Of a stretch of 64,000 nt of DNA, positions 1 through 9,677 are shown piece after piece (position 1 is the first letter of the stretch; the number at the start of each line of letters is the position of its first letter). Both the position numbers and the translations under genes were made by a program. Source of the stretch: Pseudovibrio denitrificans JCM 12308 (GTDB taxonomy: Bacteria > Pseudomonadota > Alphaproteobacteria > Rhizobiales > Stappiaceae); assembly GCF_001310815.1 (NCBI RefSeq), contig NZ_BAZK01000003.1:1-64000 (forward strand). The letters run 5' to 3'. Below the pieces are notes generated by a model. It was given only the letters and a program-made list of their open reading frames with translations. It was not told the DNA's origin and searched no databases.

Positions 1-102
1 TCATATAGAACTGAAAACAGTCATTGCTGAAGCGTGAAGTAGTGTAAACTGTGCTGCGACTGCTTAAGAATACTCTTTGGCATAAAAATCGGAAACAAAA
101 CC

Positions 103-663
103 ATGTTCATTCAGACCGAAGCGACACCAAACCCGGCAACCCTGAAGTTTTTGCCTGGCCGCGTAGTATTGCCGGAAGGCACGCGCGATTTCCGCTCGGC
201 AGAAGAAGCCGCTATCTCGCCATTGGCTGAGAAGCTTTTCTCTATTCCGGGTGTTGTTGGCATCTTCTTTGGACATGACTTTATCACCGTCACCAAGGAT
301 GAGACTGACTGGCAGCATATGCGCCCAGCCATTCTCGGTGCGATCATGGAAAACTTCATGGCCAACACCCCAATCCTCAAAGGTGAGGAAACTGGTGACG
401 GCGACATTGGAGAAGAGTTCTTCGACGCAGAAGACGAAGAAACTGTAACCATGATCAAAGAGCTCCTCGAAACCCGTGTGCGCCCTGCTGTTGCTCAGGA
501 CGGTGGCGACATAACATTCCGGGGATATCGTGAGGGTATCGTTTATTTGAGCATGCGCGGCGCGTGTGCGGGTTGCCCATCCTCAACAGCAACATTGAGC
601 CATGGCATCCAGAACCTCATGCGGCATTTCATCCCAGAAGTTCAAGAAGTTAGACAAATGTAG
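103..663 (+). CDS. NifU-family iron-sulfur cluster carrier (Nfu type)
   Basis: A 186-residue Nfu-type scaffold or carrier that receives Fe-S clusters and hands them to apo-enzymes in the cytoplasm. Residues 1 to about 90 form the Nfu N-terminal domain, recognisable from the opening MFIQTEATPNPATLKF. Residues 107 to 180 form the NifU C-terminal domain with the cluster-binding pair C155 and C158 in GACAGCPSS. An acidic linker (residues 93-113) joins them. Length and architecture are those of alphaproteobacterial and mitochondrial Nfu1. It is followed by an intrinsic terminator, so it seems to be a single-gene unit. The family call is secure; which enzymes it serves cannot be seen. Confidence 0.93.
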   Translation: MFIQTEATPNPATLKFLPGRVVLPEGTRDFRSAEEAAISPLAEKLFSIPGVVGIFFGHDFITVTKDETDWQHMRPAILGAIMENFMANTPILKGEETGDGDIGEEFFDAEDEETVTMIKELLETRVRPAVAQDGGDITFRGYREGIVYLSMRGACAGCPSSTATLSHGIQNLMRHFIPEVQEVRQM

Positions 664-691
664 TTTTTGCTAATGTAATTCTTCTGAAACG

Positions 692-714
692 GGGCAGCAC
701 CAGCTGCCCTTTTT
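692..714 (+). terminator. Intrinsic terminator after the nfu gene
   Basis: A 7-bp perfect stem GGGCAGC/GCTGCCC with a four-base loop is followed directly by five T residues, 28 bases after the nfu stop. Confidence 0.85.
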
Positions 715-794
715 ATTGCAAGGCCTAAAAATACTCCGGGTGTTAAACGAATTGGTTGCTCGACAATCAGCTGCCCTAACGATAAGCCGAACTT

Positions 795-1475
795 ATGAAG
801 TTGCTTGCTATTGATACCGCACTAAGTACCTGTGCTGCCGCCGTTTTAACTGATGACGGCGGAACATCGGATATTGTCTCCCAATGCGAAGATCTCGGCC
901 GGGGCCACGCCGAGCGCATCATGGGCATGGTTGCGAGTGTCATGACGGACTCCTCGACCACGTTCAACTCGCTGGACCGCATTGTCGTCAATGTTGGCCC
1001 TGGCAGTTTTACCGGTTTGCGTGTCGGCCTCTCCATCGCCCGCGGCTTTGGGCTGGTGCTTGAAAAGCCGGTGGTCTCCGTAACAACGCTGGCCGCAATC
1101 GCACACGAAGCTCTGGACGCTGCTCCTGTCAGAAAACCAATTCTGGTGGTTCTCGATGCGCGTCGTGATGAAGTGTATTGCCAGAATTTCGATGAAACCG
1201 GCGCCCCAATCGGCGAAGCCCGTGTTTCAACCGTAAAAGATCTTGCTCACTCGCTGGACGGCGAGACAATCCTCGCAGGCTCTGCTGCGCAGGCTGTTGC
1301 CAATGCTGCCGGGATTGATAAATCCCGTGTTTGCAACGATGCTGCTGCTGCATCGATTGACTACATCGCCAAGCTCGGTAAAGGTGCTAAGCGTCAGGAC
1401 AAAGCGCCGATGCCACTTTATCTGCGTGCCCCTGACGCTGTTCCGGGTGAGAAAGGAAAGGTTCGTCGTCAATGA
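795..1475 (+). CDS. tsaB: tRNA threonylcarbamoyladenosine biosynthesis protein TsaB
   Basis: TsaB is the inactive-homologue partner of TsaD that scaffolds the TsaBDE complex making t6A37 in ANN-decoding tRNAs. The ASKHA-fold signature is at the start (KLLAIDTALSTCAAAV) and the diagnostic GPGSFTGLR motif is at residues 68-76. At 226 residues it has the normal length. Its stop overlaps the next start by four bases (ATGA), so it is translationally coupled to rimI, the usual alphaproteobacterial pair. The C-terminal PLYLRAPDA is typical of the family. Confidence 0.93.
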   Translation: MKLLAIDTALSTCAAAVLTDDGGTSDIVSQCEDLGRGHAERIMGMVASVMTDSSTTFNSLDRIVVNVGPGSFTGLRVGLSIARGFGLVLEKPVVSVTTLAAIAHEALDAAPVRKPILVVLDARRDEVYCQNFDETGAPIGEARVSTVKDLAHSLDGETILAGSAAQAVANAAGIDKSRVCNDAAAASIDYIAKLGKGAKRQDKAPMPLYLRAPDAVPGEKGKVRRQ

Positions 1476-1957
1476 AGTCCTGGTGGACATCAGAAAAGCC
1501 TCCGGTAATCGAGCGCGCTGAGAAAGACGACCTGCCTAAACTGGCGAAACTTCATGCCGAGTGCTTCAAGCAAAACTGGGGCACAGCAGAACTCACCACA
1601 ATCTTCGAGCAGAAGGGAGTTTTCTTCCTGTCTGCCCGCACATCCGGCGTAACTGGCAAAACCGATCTGGGGTTTGTCGTCATTCGCTCGATTGCTGGTG
1701 AAGCAGAAGTTTTGACCATCGCGGTGTCTCCCAAACAACAAAACAAGGGAATAGGGCGAAAACTTATGGAAGCTGCCATCTTCCAGCTCTACTCTGATCG
1801 TACCGAAGCACTGTTCTTGGAAGTGGACGACACCAACGACTCCGCGCTGAAACTCTACAAAAAACTGGGTTTCAAGCAGGTTGGAGAAAGAAAAGCATAC
1901 TATGCGGCTAGCGAAGGCAGTGGAACAGCGCTTGTTATGCGTTGCGATCTCCTTTAA
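1472..1957 (+). CDS. rimI: Ribosomal-protein-alanine N-acetyltransferase RimI
   Basis: A GNAT-fold acetyltransferase of 161 residues. The acetyl-CoA pyrophosphate loop is visible as QQNKGIGRKL, followed by the RimI-typical LFLEVDDTNDSALKLYKKLGFKQVGERKAYY region, given here only as a landmark at roughly residues 114-144. It is expected to acetylate the N-terminal alanine of ribosomal protein S18, although alphaproteobacterial RimI substrates are little studied. The ATG overlaps the tsaB stop, and the pairing with tsaB supports RimI over a generic GNAT. Confidence 0.88.
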   Translation: MKSWWTSEKPPVIERAEKDDLPKLAKLHAECFKQNWGTAELTTIFEQKGVFFLSARTSGVTGKTDLGFVVIRSIAGEAEVLTIAVSPKQQNKGIGRKLMEAAIFQLYSDRTEALFLEVDDTNDSALKLYKKLGFKQVGERKAYYAASEGSGTALVMRCDLL

Positions 1958-2108
1958 GCGACACTACGCATGTGAGACGAGGCTTTTAGCTCACGCTCAA
2001 AGCGCGCTACAGTGAAACTGGTTCTTTTCTCTCACAGTTTTGGGAGCTAGGATACCGAAGCAGACTGATATTGTGGTGCCTGCGTGATTTTGAGGAATAT
2101 GGGGCAAA

Positions 2109-2534
2109 ATGACGGCAGAAGAAAAAATGACGCTGATTGAAATGTGTGCTCACAAAGGCATGCGAATGACAGAACAGCGCCGCGTGATTGCTGATGTAAT
2201 TCAGTCTGCTGAAGATCACCCTGATGTGGAGGAGCTTTACAGAAGAGCTTCCCAGATCGATCCAAAGATCTCCATCTCAACTGTTTACCGCACAGTGAAG
2301 CTTTTCGAAGACTCCGGCATCATCGAACGTCACGACTTCCGCGACGGTCGCTCCAGATACGAAACCGTCTCTGATGAGCACCACGATCACCTGATCGACC
2401 TGCGCTCTGGCGATGTGATCGAGTTCCGCAGCGAAGAAATCGAAAAGATGCAGGAAGAAGTCGCGCGCAAGCTGGGCTTTAAACTGGTTGATCACCGTCT
2501 GGAGCTCTACGGCATTCCGATAGACGAAAAATAG
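2109..2534 (+). CDS. fur: Fur/Mur-family metal-responsive transcriptional regulator
   Basis: A 141-residue Fur-superfamily repressor with an N-terminal winged helix (residues 1-85, recognition region ISISTVYRTVKLFEDSGI) and a C-terminal dimerisation domain carrying the metal-ligand motif HHDHLID at residues 91-97. The Cys-X-X-Cys that follows in enterobacterial Fur is replaced by DLRS, so the structural zinc site built on cysteines is missing. This is characteristic of alphaproteobacterial Fur/Mur proteins, many of which respond to manganese rather than iron. Position before plsC and miaB matches the mur/fur locus of rhizobia and Brucella. Whether it senses iron or manganese cannot be told from sequence. 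Confidence 0.88.
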   Translation: MTAEEKMTLIEMCAHKGMRMTEQRRVIADVIQSAEDHPDVEELYRRASQIDPKISISTVYRTVKLFEDSGIIERHDFRDGRSRYETVSDEHHDHLIDLRSGDVIEFRSEEIEKMQEEVARKLGFKLVDHRLELYGIPIDEK

Positions 2535-2543
2535 AGGCCGAGC

Positions 2544-3359
2544 ATGGCAACTGTCAGAGCAGTTTGCATAATCGCCGCACTAACGATCGTTACGCTGGCC
2601 CTCATTCCCCCTCAGTGGGTCGCAATGAAGCTAGGCTGGCCGGTCCAGCGGCAATTTCCTCTGCTCTGGCACAAAGCAGCCTCCCGCCTGATAGGACTGC
2701 GCGTCCACCAACACGGACAAATGGCGTCCGAACGCCCTCTTCTCGTCACCGCCAATCACTGTTCATGGCTGGACATCGTGGTTCTGGGCTGTACGAAACC
2801 CCTCAGTTTCATTGCAAAATCTGAAGTTGCCGGCTGGCCGATCTTTGGCCTCTTCGCCAAGCTCCAGCGGACCGTATTTGTCAATCGTCAACGAAGATCC
2901 GATACAGGCCGTGTAGCTCAGGAAGTCGCTAAGCGCATGGCGCAGGGCGATGCCATGGTGCTGTTTGCGGAAGGGACATCCAGCAACGGCAACGAGGTGC
3001 TGCCTTTCCGTTCTGCGCTCGTGGGAGCCGTTCACCACGCAATGAATGTGGGAGATGAGGAGGTTGCTTATGTGCAGCCGCTTTCCATCGCCTACACGCG
3101 CCTACAGGGCATGCCAATGGGCCGCTTCTGGCGTGCCCATGTCGCCTGGTACGGAGACATGGAACTCGCAGGGCATCTCTGGTCTGTCATCAAAGAAGGT
3201 GGACTGGACGTTGATTTGACGTGGGGTACACCTGTACCAATCGAAAAAGCGACTAATCGCAAGCGCTTAACGCGTGATTTGGAGGAGCAGGTCAGAGGAA
3301 TGACCATTGAAGCATTGCAGGGAAATCTTCCCAAACAGCAAGAGCAGGTCCAAGCCTGA
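2544..3359 (+). CDS. plsC: 1-acyl-sn-glycerol-3-phosphate acyltransferase (PlsC family)
   Basis: A 271-residue lysophosphatidic-acid acyltransferase of the inner membrane, which adds the sn-2 acyl chain in phosphatidic acid synthesis. One N-terminal membrane helix (about residues 4-24) precedes the acyltransferase domain. The catalytic H-X4-D motif is H72 and D77 in NHCSWLD, and the glycerol-phosphate-binding FAEGTSS is at residues 141-147. It starts nine bases after the fur stop, suggesting co-transcription. An ornithine-lipid-type OlsA function is possible because alphaproteobacteria often carry several paralogues. Confidence 0.9.
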   Translation: MATVRAVCIIAALTIVTLALIPPQWVAMKLGWPVQRQFPLLWHKAASRLIGLRVHQHGQMASERPLLVTANHCSWLDIVVLGCTKPLSFIAKSEVAGWPIFGLFAKLQRTVFVNRQRRSDTGRVAQEVAKRMAQGDAMVLFAEGTSSNGNEVLPFRSALVGAVHHAMNVGDEEVAYVQPLSIAYTRLQGMPMGRFWRAHVAWYGDMELAGHLWSVIKEGGLDVDLTWGTPVPIEKATNRKRLTRDLEEQVRGMTIEALQGNLPKQQEQVQA

Positions 3360-3516
3360 TCAAGTCTAGGCTTCTCTTTCTGTGAAAAACAGAGTAAAGC
3401 TCTCCAAAATTCTGAAAATGACGAGCTGGCGCTGCTGATGAAAAGGGCAGATGCGCTCGAGTTGCCGGGCATTGCAAGAAGAAGATAACCCGGCTGCAGA
3501 TCCACTCGAGGATTTA

Positions 3517-4929
3517 ATGGATAACCTAGTAGACCACGAAAACCAGAGCCAATCCGACAACACAACGGAGGCGCTCGAGAAAACCGAAGCGACCCGTAAG
3601 GTCTTCATCAAGACCTATGGCTGTCAGATGAACGTCTACGATTCCGATCGTATGAACGATGCCCTGAGCAACGATGGCTACGAAAAGACTGAAAATCCAG
3701 ACGATGCGGATCTGGTTATCCTGAACACCTGCCACATTCGCGAGAAAGCGGCAGAAAAGGTATACTCCGAACTTGGCCGTATTCGTAAGCTCAAGGAAGA
3801 GAAAGCCAAAGACGGCAAGCAGATGATGGTTTCTGTTGCTGGCTGTGTGGCACAGGCAGAAGGGGCAGAGATCTCACGCCGTGCACCTGTTGTTGACCTC
3901 GTTGTTGGTCCGCAGTCTTACCACCGCCTTCCAGAGCTTCTCACACGTGCCTCCAATGGCTCAAAGGTCGTTGAGACTGAGTTTGACATTCAGGACAAGT
4001 TCAAGCACCTCGCAACGCCTTCTAAAGAAGCTGTCCGTAAGCGTGGCGTTACTGCGTTCGTAACCGTTCAGGAAGGCTGCGATAAGTTCTGCACCTTCTG
4101 CGTGGTGCCTTACACCCGCGGTGCTGAGGTGTCCCGTAAAGTGGAACAGATCGTCATGGAAACCGAGCGTCTGGCAGCTGCTGGCGTTCGCGAAGTGACA
4201 CTGCTGGGCCAGAACGTCAACGCATGGCACGGCGAAGGCCCGGATGGCCGCGAATGGGGTCTCGGCGAACTCCTGTTCCGTCTTGCTAAAATTGACGGCA
4301 TCGAGCGCCTGCGCTACACCACATCCCACCCACGGGATATGGAAGACAGCCTGATTGCTGCTCACCGCGACCTCGACATTCTGATGCCTTACCTGCACCT
4401 GCCAGTTCAGTCTGGTTCTGATGCAATTCTGAAGGCAATGAACCGCAAGCACACCCGCGATGACTACTTCCGCCTGATCGACCGCATTCGTGAAGCGCGT
4501 GACGATATCGCCCTTTCCGGTGACTTCATCGTTGGTTTCCCAGGTGAAACTGATCAGGACCACAAAGACACATTGGATCTGATCCGCCGCGTCACCTACG
4601 GTTCTGCATTCTCCTTCAAATACAGCCCGCGCCCAGGCACACCGGGTGCCACATTGGAAGAGCAGATCGACGAGCAAGTGAAATCTGAACGCCTTGCAGA
4701 GCTGCAGGAGCTGCTCAGCACCCAGCAAAAAGACTTCAATGCGTCATTGATTGGCAAAACAATTGATGTACTGTTTGAAAAGGAAGGCCGCAGAGAAGGC
4801 CAGCTTGCAGGTCGTTCACCTTGGCTCCAGCCTGTTCATGTAAATGCACCTCTGGACCTGTATGGTGAAATCAGATCAGTAGAAATTGTCGCTGCCAGCG
4901 CAAATAGTCTGGAAGGTCGCCTTGTTTAA
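3517..4929 (+). CDS. miaB: tRNA-2-methylthio-N6-dimethylallyladenosine synthase MiaB
   Basis: A radical-SAM methylthiotransferase of 470 residues that converts i6A37 to ms2i6A37 in tRNAs reading UNN codons. The UPF0004 domain holds the auxiliary-cluster cysteines C36, C72 and C110. The radical-SAM motif is C188-X3-C192-X2-C195 (GCDKFCTFC), and a TRAM domain occupies the C-terminus. I chose ATG 3517 because GAGGA lies about five bases upstream; an in-frame ATG at 3451 would add 22 poorly conserved residues without a good ribosome binding site. It heads the miaB-phoH-ybeY-corC-lnt run. Confidence 0.92.
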   Translation: MDNLVDHENQSQSDNTTEALEKTEATRKVFIKTYGCQMNVYDSDRMNDALSNDGYEKTENPDDADLVILNTCHIREKAAEKVYSELGRIRKLKEEKAKDGKQMMVSVAGCVAQAEGAEISRRAPVVDLVVGPQSYHRLPELLTRASNGSKVVETEFDIQDKFKHLATPSKEAVRKRGVTAFVTVQEGCDKFCTFCVVPYTRGAEVSRKVEQIVMETERLAAAGVREVTLLGQNVNAWHGEGPDGREWGLGELLFRLAKIDGIERLRYTTSHPRDMEDSLIAAHRDLDILMPYLHLPVQSGSDAILKAMNRKHTRDDYFRLIDRIREARDDIALSGDFIVGFPGETDQDHKDTLDLIRRVTYGSAFSFKYSPRPGTPGATLEEQIDEQVKSERLAELQELLSTQQKDFNASLIGKTIDVLFEKEGRREGQLAGRSPWLQPVHVNAPLDLYGEIRSVEIVAASANSLEGRLV

Positions 4930-4977
4930 GTGCATGATGCTCCCAGATTCTCGCGTAAAGGCGAACGGAGGCATTAT

Positions 4978-6087
4978 TTGAAGGGCAAAGCCCAGACAAC
5001 GTCCGCTTCAAGGACGGCCATGCGCCCCATTGCGGCATCTGATATGATGCATGTGGTGTTGGCATTCGAAGACAACAGACTGGTAAGTGATCTGTTCGGT
5101 CAGTTTGACCAGAACCTGGCGCTGATTGAGCAGCGTCTGGGTGTTGAAGCGATCGCTCACGGCAATCAGGTCACCATTCGTGGCAACAAAACCTCCACAG
5201 AGCAAGCCAAGCTTGCTCTGGAGTCGCTGTATACGCGGCTTCAGGGTGGCCACGACATCACACCTGGCGATGTAGATGGAGCGATCCGTCTGGCAGAAGT
5301 GGCTGAAGCTCAGCTTTCTCTGCCAACGATGGAACCAAAATCTCGCATGGCATTTGCGCAGATTGCAACACGGCGTAAGACGCTGGTTGCCAGAACCGCT
5401 GCGCAGGATGCCTACATCCGGGCAATGGACCGTTCTGATCTGACCTTTGGTGTAGGACCAGCCGGTACAGGTAAAACCTTCCTCGCCGTTGCCTATGCGG
5501 CAGCGCTGTTGGAACGTGGTGAAATTGACCGTATGATCCTGTCTCGCCCTGCTGTTGAAGCAGGCGAACGCCTTGGCTTCCTGCCTGGTGATATGAAGGA
5601 TAAGGTCGATCCATACCTGCGTCCGCTTTACGACGGCCTCAACGAAATGATGGCGCCGGAAAAGCTGGAGCGTGGCCTCGAAAGCGGTATGATTGAAGTG
5701 GCGCCCCTCGCATTCATGCGCGGACGTACGCTTTCAAACGCAATCGTCATCCTTGATGAAGCGCAGAACACCACATCCATGCAGATGAAGATGTTCCTGA
5801 CGCGTTTGGGTGAGAACTCCAAGATGATCGTCACCGGTGACCCGAGCCAGGTCGACTTGCCTCCGGGCCAGATGTCTGGCTTGCGTGAAGCATTGAAGAT
5901 CCTCAGCGGTGTCGAAGGCATCTCGCGCGTAGACTTCACAGAGAGCGATGTTGTGCGTCACGAACTCGTGGCCCGCATCGTAGGTGCGTACGACAACGAG
6001 AGCCGTCGCCGGTTGGAAGCCAAAGAACGCAGACAGGCTGAAGAAGCTGCAGCCAAAGAAAACGAAGAGCAAGGCTCCAAAGAATGA
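4978..6087 (+). CDS. phoH: PhoH-family ATPase
   Basis: A 369-residue cytoplasmic P-loop NTPase of the PhoH family, which in proteobacteria is nearly always beside ybeY and is thought to act in RNA or ribosome metabolism. An N-terminal KH-like segment precedes the PhoH domain with Walker A GPAGTGKT (about residues 160-167) and Walker [10 protein letters not shown]. The start is decided by the ribosome binding site: GGAGG at 4967-4971 lies six bases before TTG 4978. A GTG at 4930 directly abutting the miaB stop would add 16 residues but has no binding site. The C-terminal tail is highly charged (Glu/Lys). Its stop overlaps the ybeY start (ATGA). Confidence 0.9.
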   Translation: MKGKAQTTSASRTAMRPIAASDMMHVVLAFEDNRLVSDLFGQFDQNLALIEQRLGVEAIAHGNQVTIRGNKTSTEQAKLALESLYTRLQGGHDITPGDVDGAIRLAEVAEAQLSLPTMEPKSRMAFAQIATRRKTLVARTAAQDAYIRAMDRSDLTFGVGPAGTGKTFLAVAYAAALLERGEIDRMILSRPAVEAGERLGFLPGDMKDKVDPYLRPLYDGLNEMMAPEKLERGLESGMIEVAPLAFMRGRTLSNAIVILDEAQNTTSMQMKMFLTRLGENSKMIVTGDPSQVDLPPGQMSGLREALKILSGVEGISRVDFTESDVVRHELVARIVGAYDNESRRRLEAKERRQAEEAAAKENEEQGSKE

Positions 6088-6589
6088 CAACGGCTTGCCC
6101 GGTACACATCGACTGCTGGTTGAAGCAGGCGATTGGGAAAGTGAAGAAACACTGGAAGCGGTTGCCGAAAAGGCAATCGCCGCCGCTTTCGCAACAAGTG
6201 ACCTCTCTGTAATAGAAAACACAGAAGTCTCCCTCGTCTTCACCGATGATGCTCATATTCAGGAACTGAATAAGATGTGGCGTCAAAAGGATAAACCGAC
6301 GAACGTCTTGTCGTTTCCGGGAGATGATAGCGAAGAGCCTCCATTCGGCCCGCTATTAGGTGATATTATTATTGCAAATGAGACGGTAAAGCGCGAAGCT
6401 GTAGAGCTTGGGATTCCATTCGAACACCATTTAATTCATCTTATTGTTCATGGAACCCTTCATCTTTTTGGATATGATCACCAGATAGATGAGGAAGCGG
6501 AGGAAATGGAAGCGGAAGAACGCCTGATTTTGGCGAACTTACAAATCCCTGATCCCTACAAAGATGCGCCACTATCGGCAGATAAATGA
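6084..6589 (+). CDS. ybeY: Endoribonuclease YbeY, reading frame broken near its start
   Basis: The single-strand-specific endoribonuclease that takes part in 16S rRNA 3'-end maturation and ribosome quality control. The zinc-binding signature [11 protein letters not shown] is intact near the C-terminus, as are the family blocks VSLVFTDD and [10 protein letters not shown]. The natural start is ATG 6084, overlapping the phoH stop, giving [10 protein letters not shown]. The frame is then lost at about 6113; restoring one base (GAC-GTG-CTG-GTT) gives IDVLVEAGDW, the conserved alphaproteobacterial N-terminus. I therefore annotate one gene across a one-base deletion. Without the correction the only starts in the downstream frame lie inside phoH and lack a binding site. 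Confidence 0.85.
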
Positions 6590-6632
6590 TACCCCGGCAC
6601 TCACAGTGAATGCAGGGAACAACGAGAGAGAG

Positions 6633-7781
6633 ATGAACCCGGAACCTCGAAGTACAGAAGGTGCAAGCACCTCCGTTCAGGCTGAAACTGCAGAGCCTGC
6701 AAGTAGTACCGGCACAGCCGTCGCCGAAGATACCTCTGAGCCACAAGCGATCAGGCCTGGTGTGTGGACCAGGCTGAAATCAAAACTGAATCCGTTTAGA
6801 GGTTTCCGCAAAAGCGCGGCCGTTTCATTGCGCGAAGACCTGGAAGATGAGCTCGCCCGTGACAGCGAAGGCGCTGATGCTGCCTTCACGAAGGAAGAGC
6901 GCGAGCTGCTGACCAACATCCTCCAACTGCGCGAATCTCGTGTTGAAGATGTCATGATCCGCGTGCCGACATTGAGGCAGTGGAAGACACCACCACAATC
7001 GGTGAAGTGATGGCCCTGTTCAAGGCCTCCGGTCACTCCCGTATGCCGGTGTATCATGACAATCTGGATGATCCTCGGGGCATGGTCCACATCAAGGACC
7101 TTATGTCCTACTTCGTTGAGCTGGCTGTAAAAGCCAAGAAATCCGAAGTCCCGTTGACCCTGGTGAAGCCTGAGAAAAATGCCTCGGAAAAGACAGCAGA
7201 AGAAAAATCTCTGCTGGATCTGTCCTGCGTTGACCTGTCAACGCCGCTCAACGTCACCGGTTTGATCCGCCCGTTGCATTTCGTTCCACCGTCCATGTCT
7301 TCTTCTGATCTGATGAAGAAGATGCAGGTCACCCGCGTCCAGATGGCACTGGTGATTGACGAGTATGGCGGAACAGATGGTCTCGTGTCCCTTGAGGACA
7401 TCGTTGAGACTGTGGTTGGCGATATTGAAGACGAACATGATAAGGACGAAGAAGAGCTTATCATGAATGTCAGCCCCGGCGTTTGGGTGGTTGATCCTCG
7501 AATTGATTTGGAAGATCTTCAGGAAGAGCTTGGAGCAGACTTCAAACTCGGCGAAGAGCAGACGGAAGAAGTGGACACCCTTGGTGGCCTCCTGTTCTCC
7601 ATTCTGGATCGGGTGCCGGTTCGTGGTGAGTTGATCATCGATAGGACTTCCGGCCTTTGAATTCGAAGTGATCGATGCCGACCTGCGCCGTATCAAGCGC
7701 CTGCGCATTTCCAAGCGGAGAACAGACCAGCGTGTTGCGGTTCAAAGAATACGCCCGCGCCGGCCTGAAGCTGCAGAATAA
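6633..7781 (+). CDS. corC: CorC/HlyC-family CBS-domain protein, two frame breaks
   Basis: A hemolysin-C/CorC-like cytoplasmic protein, linked elsewhere to divalent-cation efflux. Order of parts: disordered N-terminus, two CBS domains (MIPRADIEAV, then VDEYGGTDGLVSLEDIVE) and the CorC_HlyC transporter-associated domain. The frame breaks twice. After 6960 one C is missing (restoring it gives VEDVMIPRADIEAVEDTTT). At 7656-7658 one T is extra (removing it gives GLEFEVIDADLRRIKRLRI and a stop at 7779-7781). Both corrected junctions match the family exactly. ATG 6633 is the likely start, with an in-frame ATG at 6564 overlapping ybeY as the alternative. It lies between ybeY and lnt as usual. Confidence 0.85.
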
Positions 7782-7826
7782 GCGACGTATTGCTGATTTT
7801 AAATTTTTGACATTCGGGAGTGGGGA

Positions 7827-9437
7827 ATGGTCTCTGCCATTGGTAACGCTCGAACTCTGATAAACAGTATTCGGGAATTATCAGGGTGGAGACGCGGATT
7901 ACTGGCCTTCGTGGCCGGTTTGGTTTCAGCCTTTGCATTTCCCCCCTATGGTGCGTTTCCAGTTCTCTGGGTGACGCTACCGCTTCTGATCTTCCTTCTC
8001 GATGGTGCCAAGGAACGCGCAGCTGAACGCCGAAAAGCCCGCTTTGCGGCCTTCTTCCGCACGGCTTGGGGGTTCTTCTTCGGGTTCTTCCTGATCGGAT
8101 TGTTCTGGATCGCAGAAGCTTTCCTCGTCGATGCCAAAAGCTATGGCTGGATGATCCCGTTTGCTCTGGTCATCCTGCCCGGTGGTCTGGCTCTAATCCC
8201 CGCCATCGTCATTGGCACTGCGTCTCTGTTTTGGACGAGTGGGATCTCCCGCATTCTGGTGTTTGTGGTCGCCCTTGCGCTCTCCAATTGGCTGCGCGGA
8301 CACATACTGACAGGCTTTCCATGGAACGTCTGGGGCTATGCATTTGCCGATAACCTGACGCTGATGCAGAGCTTCTCTGCTCTTGGCATCTACGGTGTTG
8401 GCTTCCTCGTTCTCCTCGTCTTTTCCATGCCTGTGGTCCTGTTCGATCAAGGGCGCAAAGCTGCCGCAGTCTATATCTCTGCGTGTGCGGTGGTGTGGGC
8501 TGGCGTGGTTGTATACGGAACGAATAGGTTGCAGGCCCCGCAACAGTCGGTTGAGGGGCTTCGGGTGCTCGTAATACAACCCAATGTACCTCAGGCGGAC
8601 AAGTGGAAGCCCGAAAACCGACAAAGGCTTCTCCCTCTCTATCTGCAACAGACACAGCAGGCTCTGGCAGAGATGGAGCAGGTCGGTGAGACCCTGATCT
8701 TCTGGCCTGAATCGGCGTTCCCATTCCTTCTGGATGAGCAGCCAGGGGCTCTGGAGGCCATCGGAGCCACACTTCCCCAAAATACTATGTTGATTACGGG
8801 TGGTATTCGCAGAGAACTCTCAGGGAACCAGAATCGCTTTTTTAACAGTACTTTTGTTGTATCAGACGAAGGTGCACTCATAGATATCTATGACAAAGTG
8901 CGGCTTGTTCCCTTCGGAGAATATTTGCCGATGCGCTGGCTTTTGCAATCCATTGGTGTGGAGCGTCTGGTTCCTGCGCCAGCAGACTTCACAGCGGCAG
9001 CTCGGCACAAGAAAATAGATTTAAAAAATTCATTTAGTTTCCAGCCTCTGATTTGTTATGAGGCGATCTTCCCGCAAACGGTCCTCCCGGAATCCGAGCG
9101 GCCTAACTTGCTCGTAAATCTAACAAATGACGGATGGTTTGGCGAAACAGCCGGTCCGTATCAGCATTTGGCGCAGGCAAGAATTCGAGCAGTTGAACAA
9201 GGCGTGCCGTTAGTGCGAGCTGCAAATACTGGTATTTCCAGCCTAGTAGATTCCAATGGTAGAATACTCGCAGAAGTTGTTCTAAATAAAAAAGGTAGTT
9301 TCAATAGTGAATTGCCTGAAATACTAAGGCCCACGCTTTACGTGAGGGTGGGTGATTCAATTTTTTGGGGAATTATTCTAGTAGTTGTTAGTCTCCTATT
9401 GGTGATGGAGAAATTATTACCTACCCGTAGAGATTGA
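7827..9437 (+). CDS. lnt: Apolipoprotein N-acyltransferase
   Basis: The inner-membrane enzyme that adds the third acyl chain to lipoproteins. Residues 1 to about 235 hold the multi-helix membrane domain. The rest is the periplasmic nitrilase-fold domain with the catalytic triad E295 (WPESAF), K357 (DKVRLVPFGEY) and C410 (LICYEAIFP). At 536 residues it is of usual length and unbroken. The last 400 bases use distinctly more A/T-ending codons than the first two thirds and the flanking genes. It is the last gene of the miaB-phoH-ybeY-corC-lnt run. Confidence 0.94.
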   Translation: MVSAIGNARTLINSIRELSGWRRGLLAFVAGLVSAFAFPPYGAFPVLWVTLPLLIFLLDGAKERAAERRKARFAAFFRTAWGFFFGFFLIGLFWIAEAFLVDAKSYGWMIPFALVILPGGLALIPAIVIGTASLFWTSGISRILVFVVALALSNWLRGHILTGFPWNVWGYAFADNLTLMQSFSALGIYGVGFLVLLVFSMPVVLFDQGRKAAAVYISACAVVWAGVVVYGTNRLQAPQQSVEGLRVLVIQPNVPQADKWKPENRQRLLPLYLQQTQQALAEMEQVGETLIFWPESAFPFLLDEQPGALEAIGATLPQNTMLITGGIRRELSGNQNRFFNSTFVVSDEGALIDIYDKVRLVPFGEYLPMRWLLQSIGVERLVPAPADFTAAARHKKIDLKNSFSFQPLICYEAIFPQTVLPESERPNLLVNLTNDGWFGETAGPYQHLAQARIRAVEQGVPLVRAANTGISSLVDSNGRILAEVVLNKKGSFNSELPEILRPTLYVRVGDSIFWGIILVVVSLLLVMEKLLPTRRD

Positions 9438-9677
9438 CGAATGCACGCAAATGTCGTCATCTAATACACGTAAAGGTTTTCACCATGATCGTCAGATCTG
9501 GCCTCAAAAAAACCTTATGGGCCTGCCACCGATGCCTCTGTGAGAGGTTGTTTTGGCAACTGTCGAAATGCAGGTTTGATGAATTGCGTTCTTGCGAGAG
9601 TCGCTGCATTGCGCTCCCGTTTAAATAAAAACCCACGGTAAGGCACCGTAAAAAACCAAAGAAGAGGGCCTTTGATA

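Noticed and set aside
9434..9628. A 64-codon frame between lnt and the XRE regulator
   Set aside because: Poor start, Cys/Arg-rich random composition, no resemblance to a known family.
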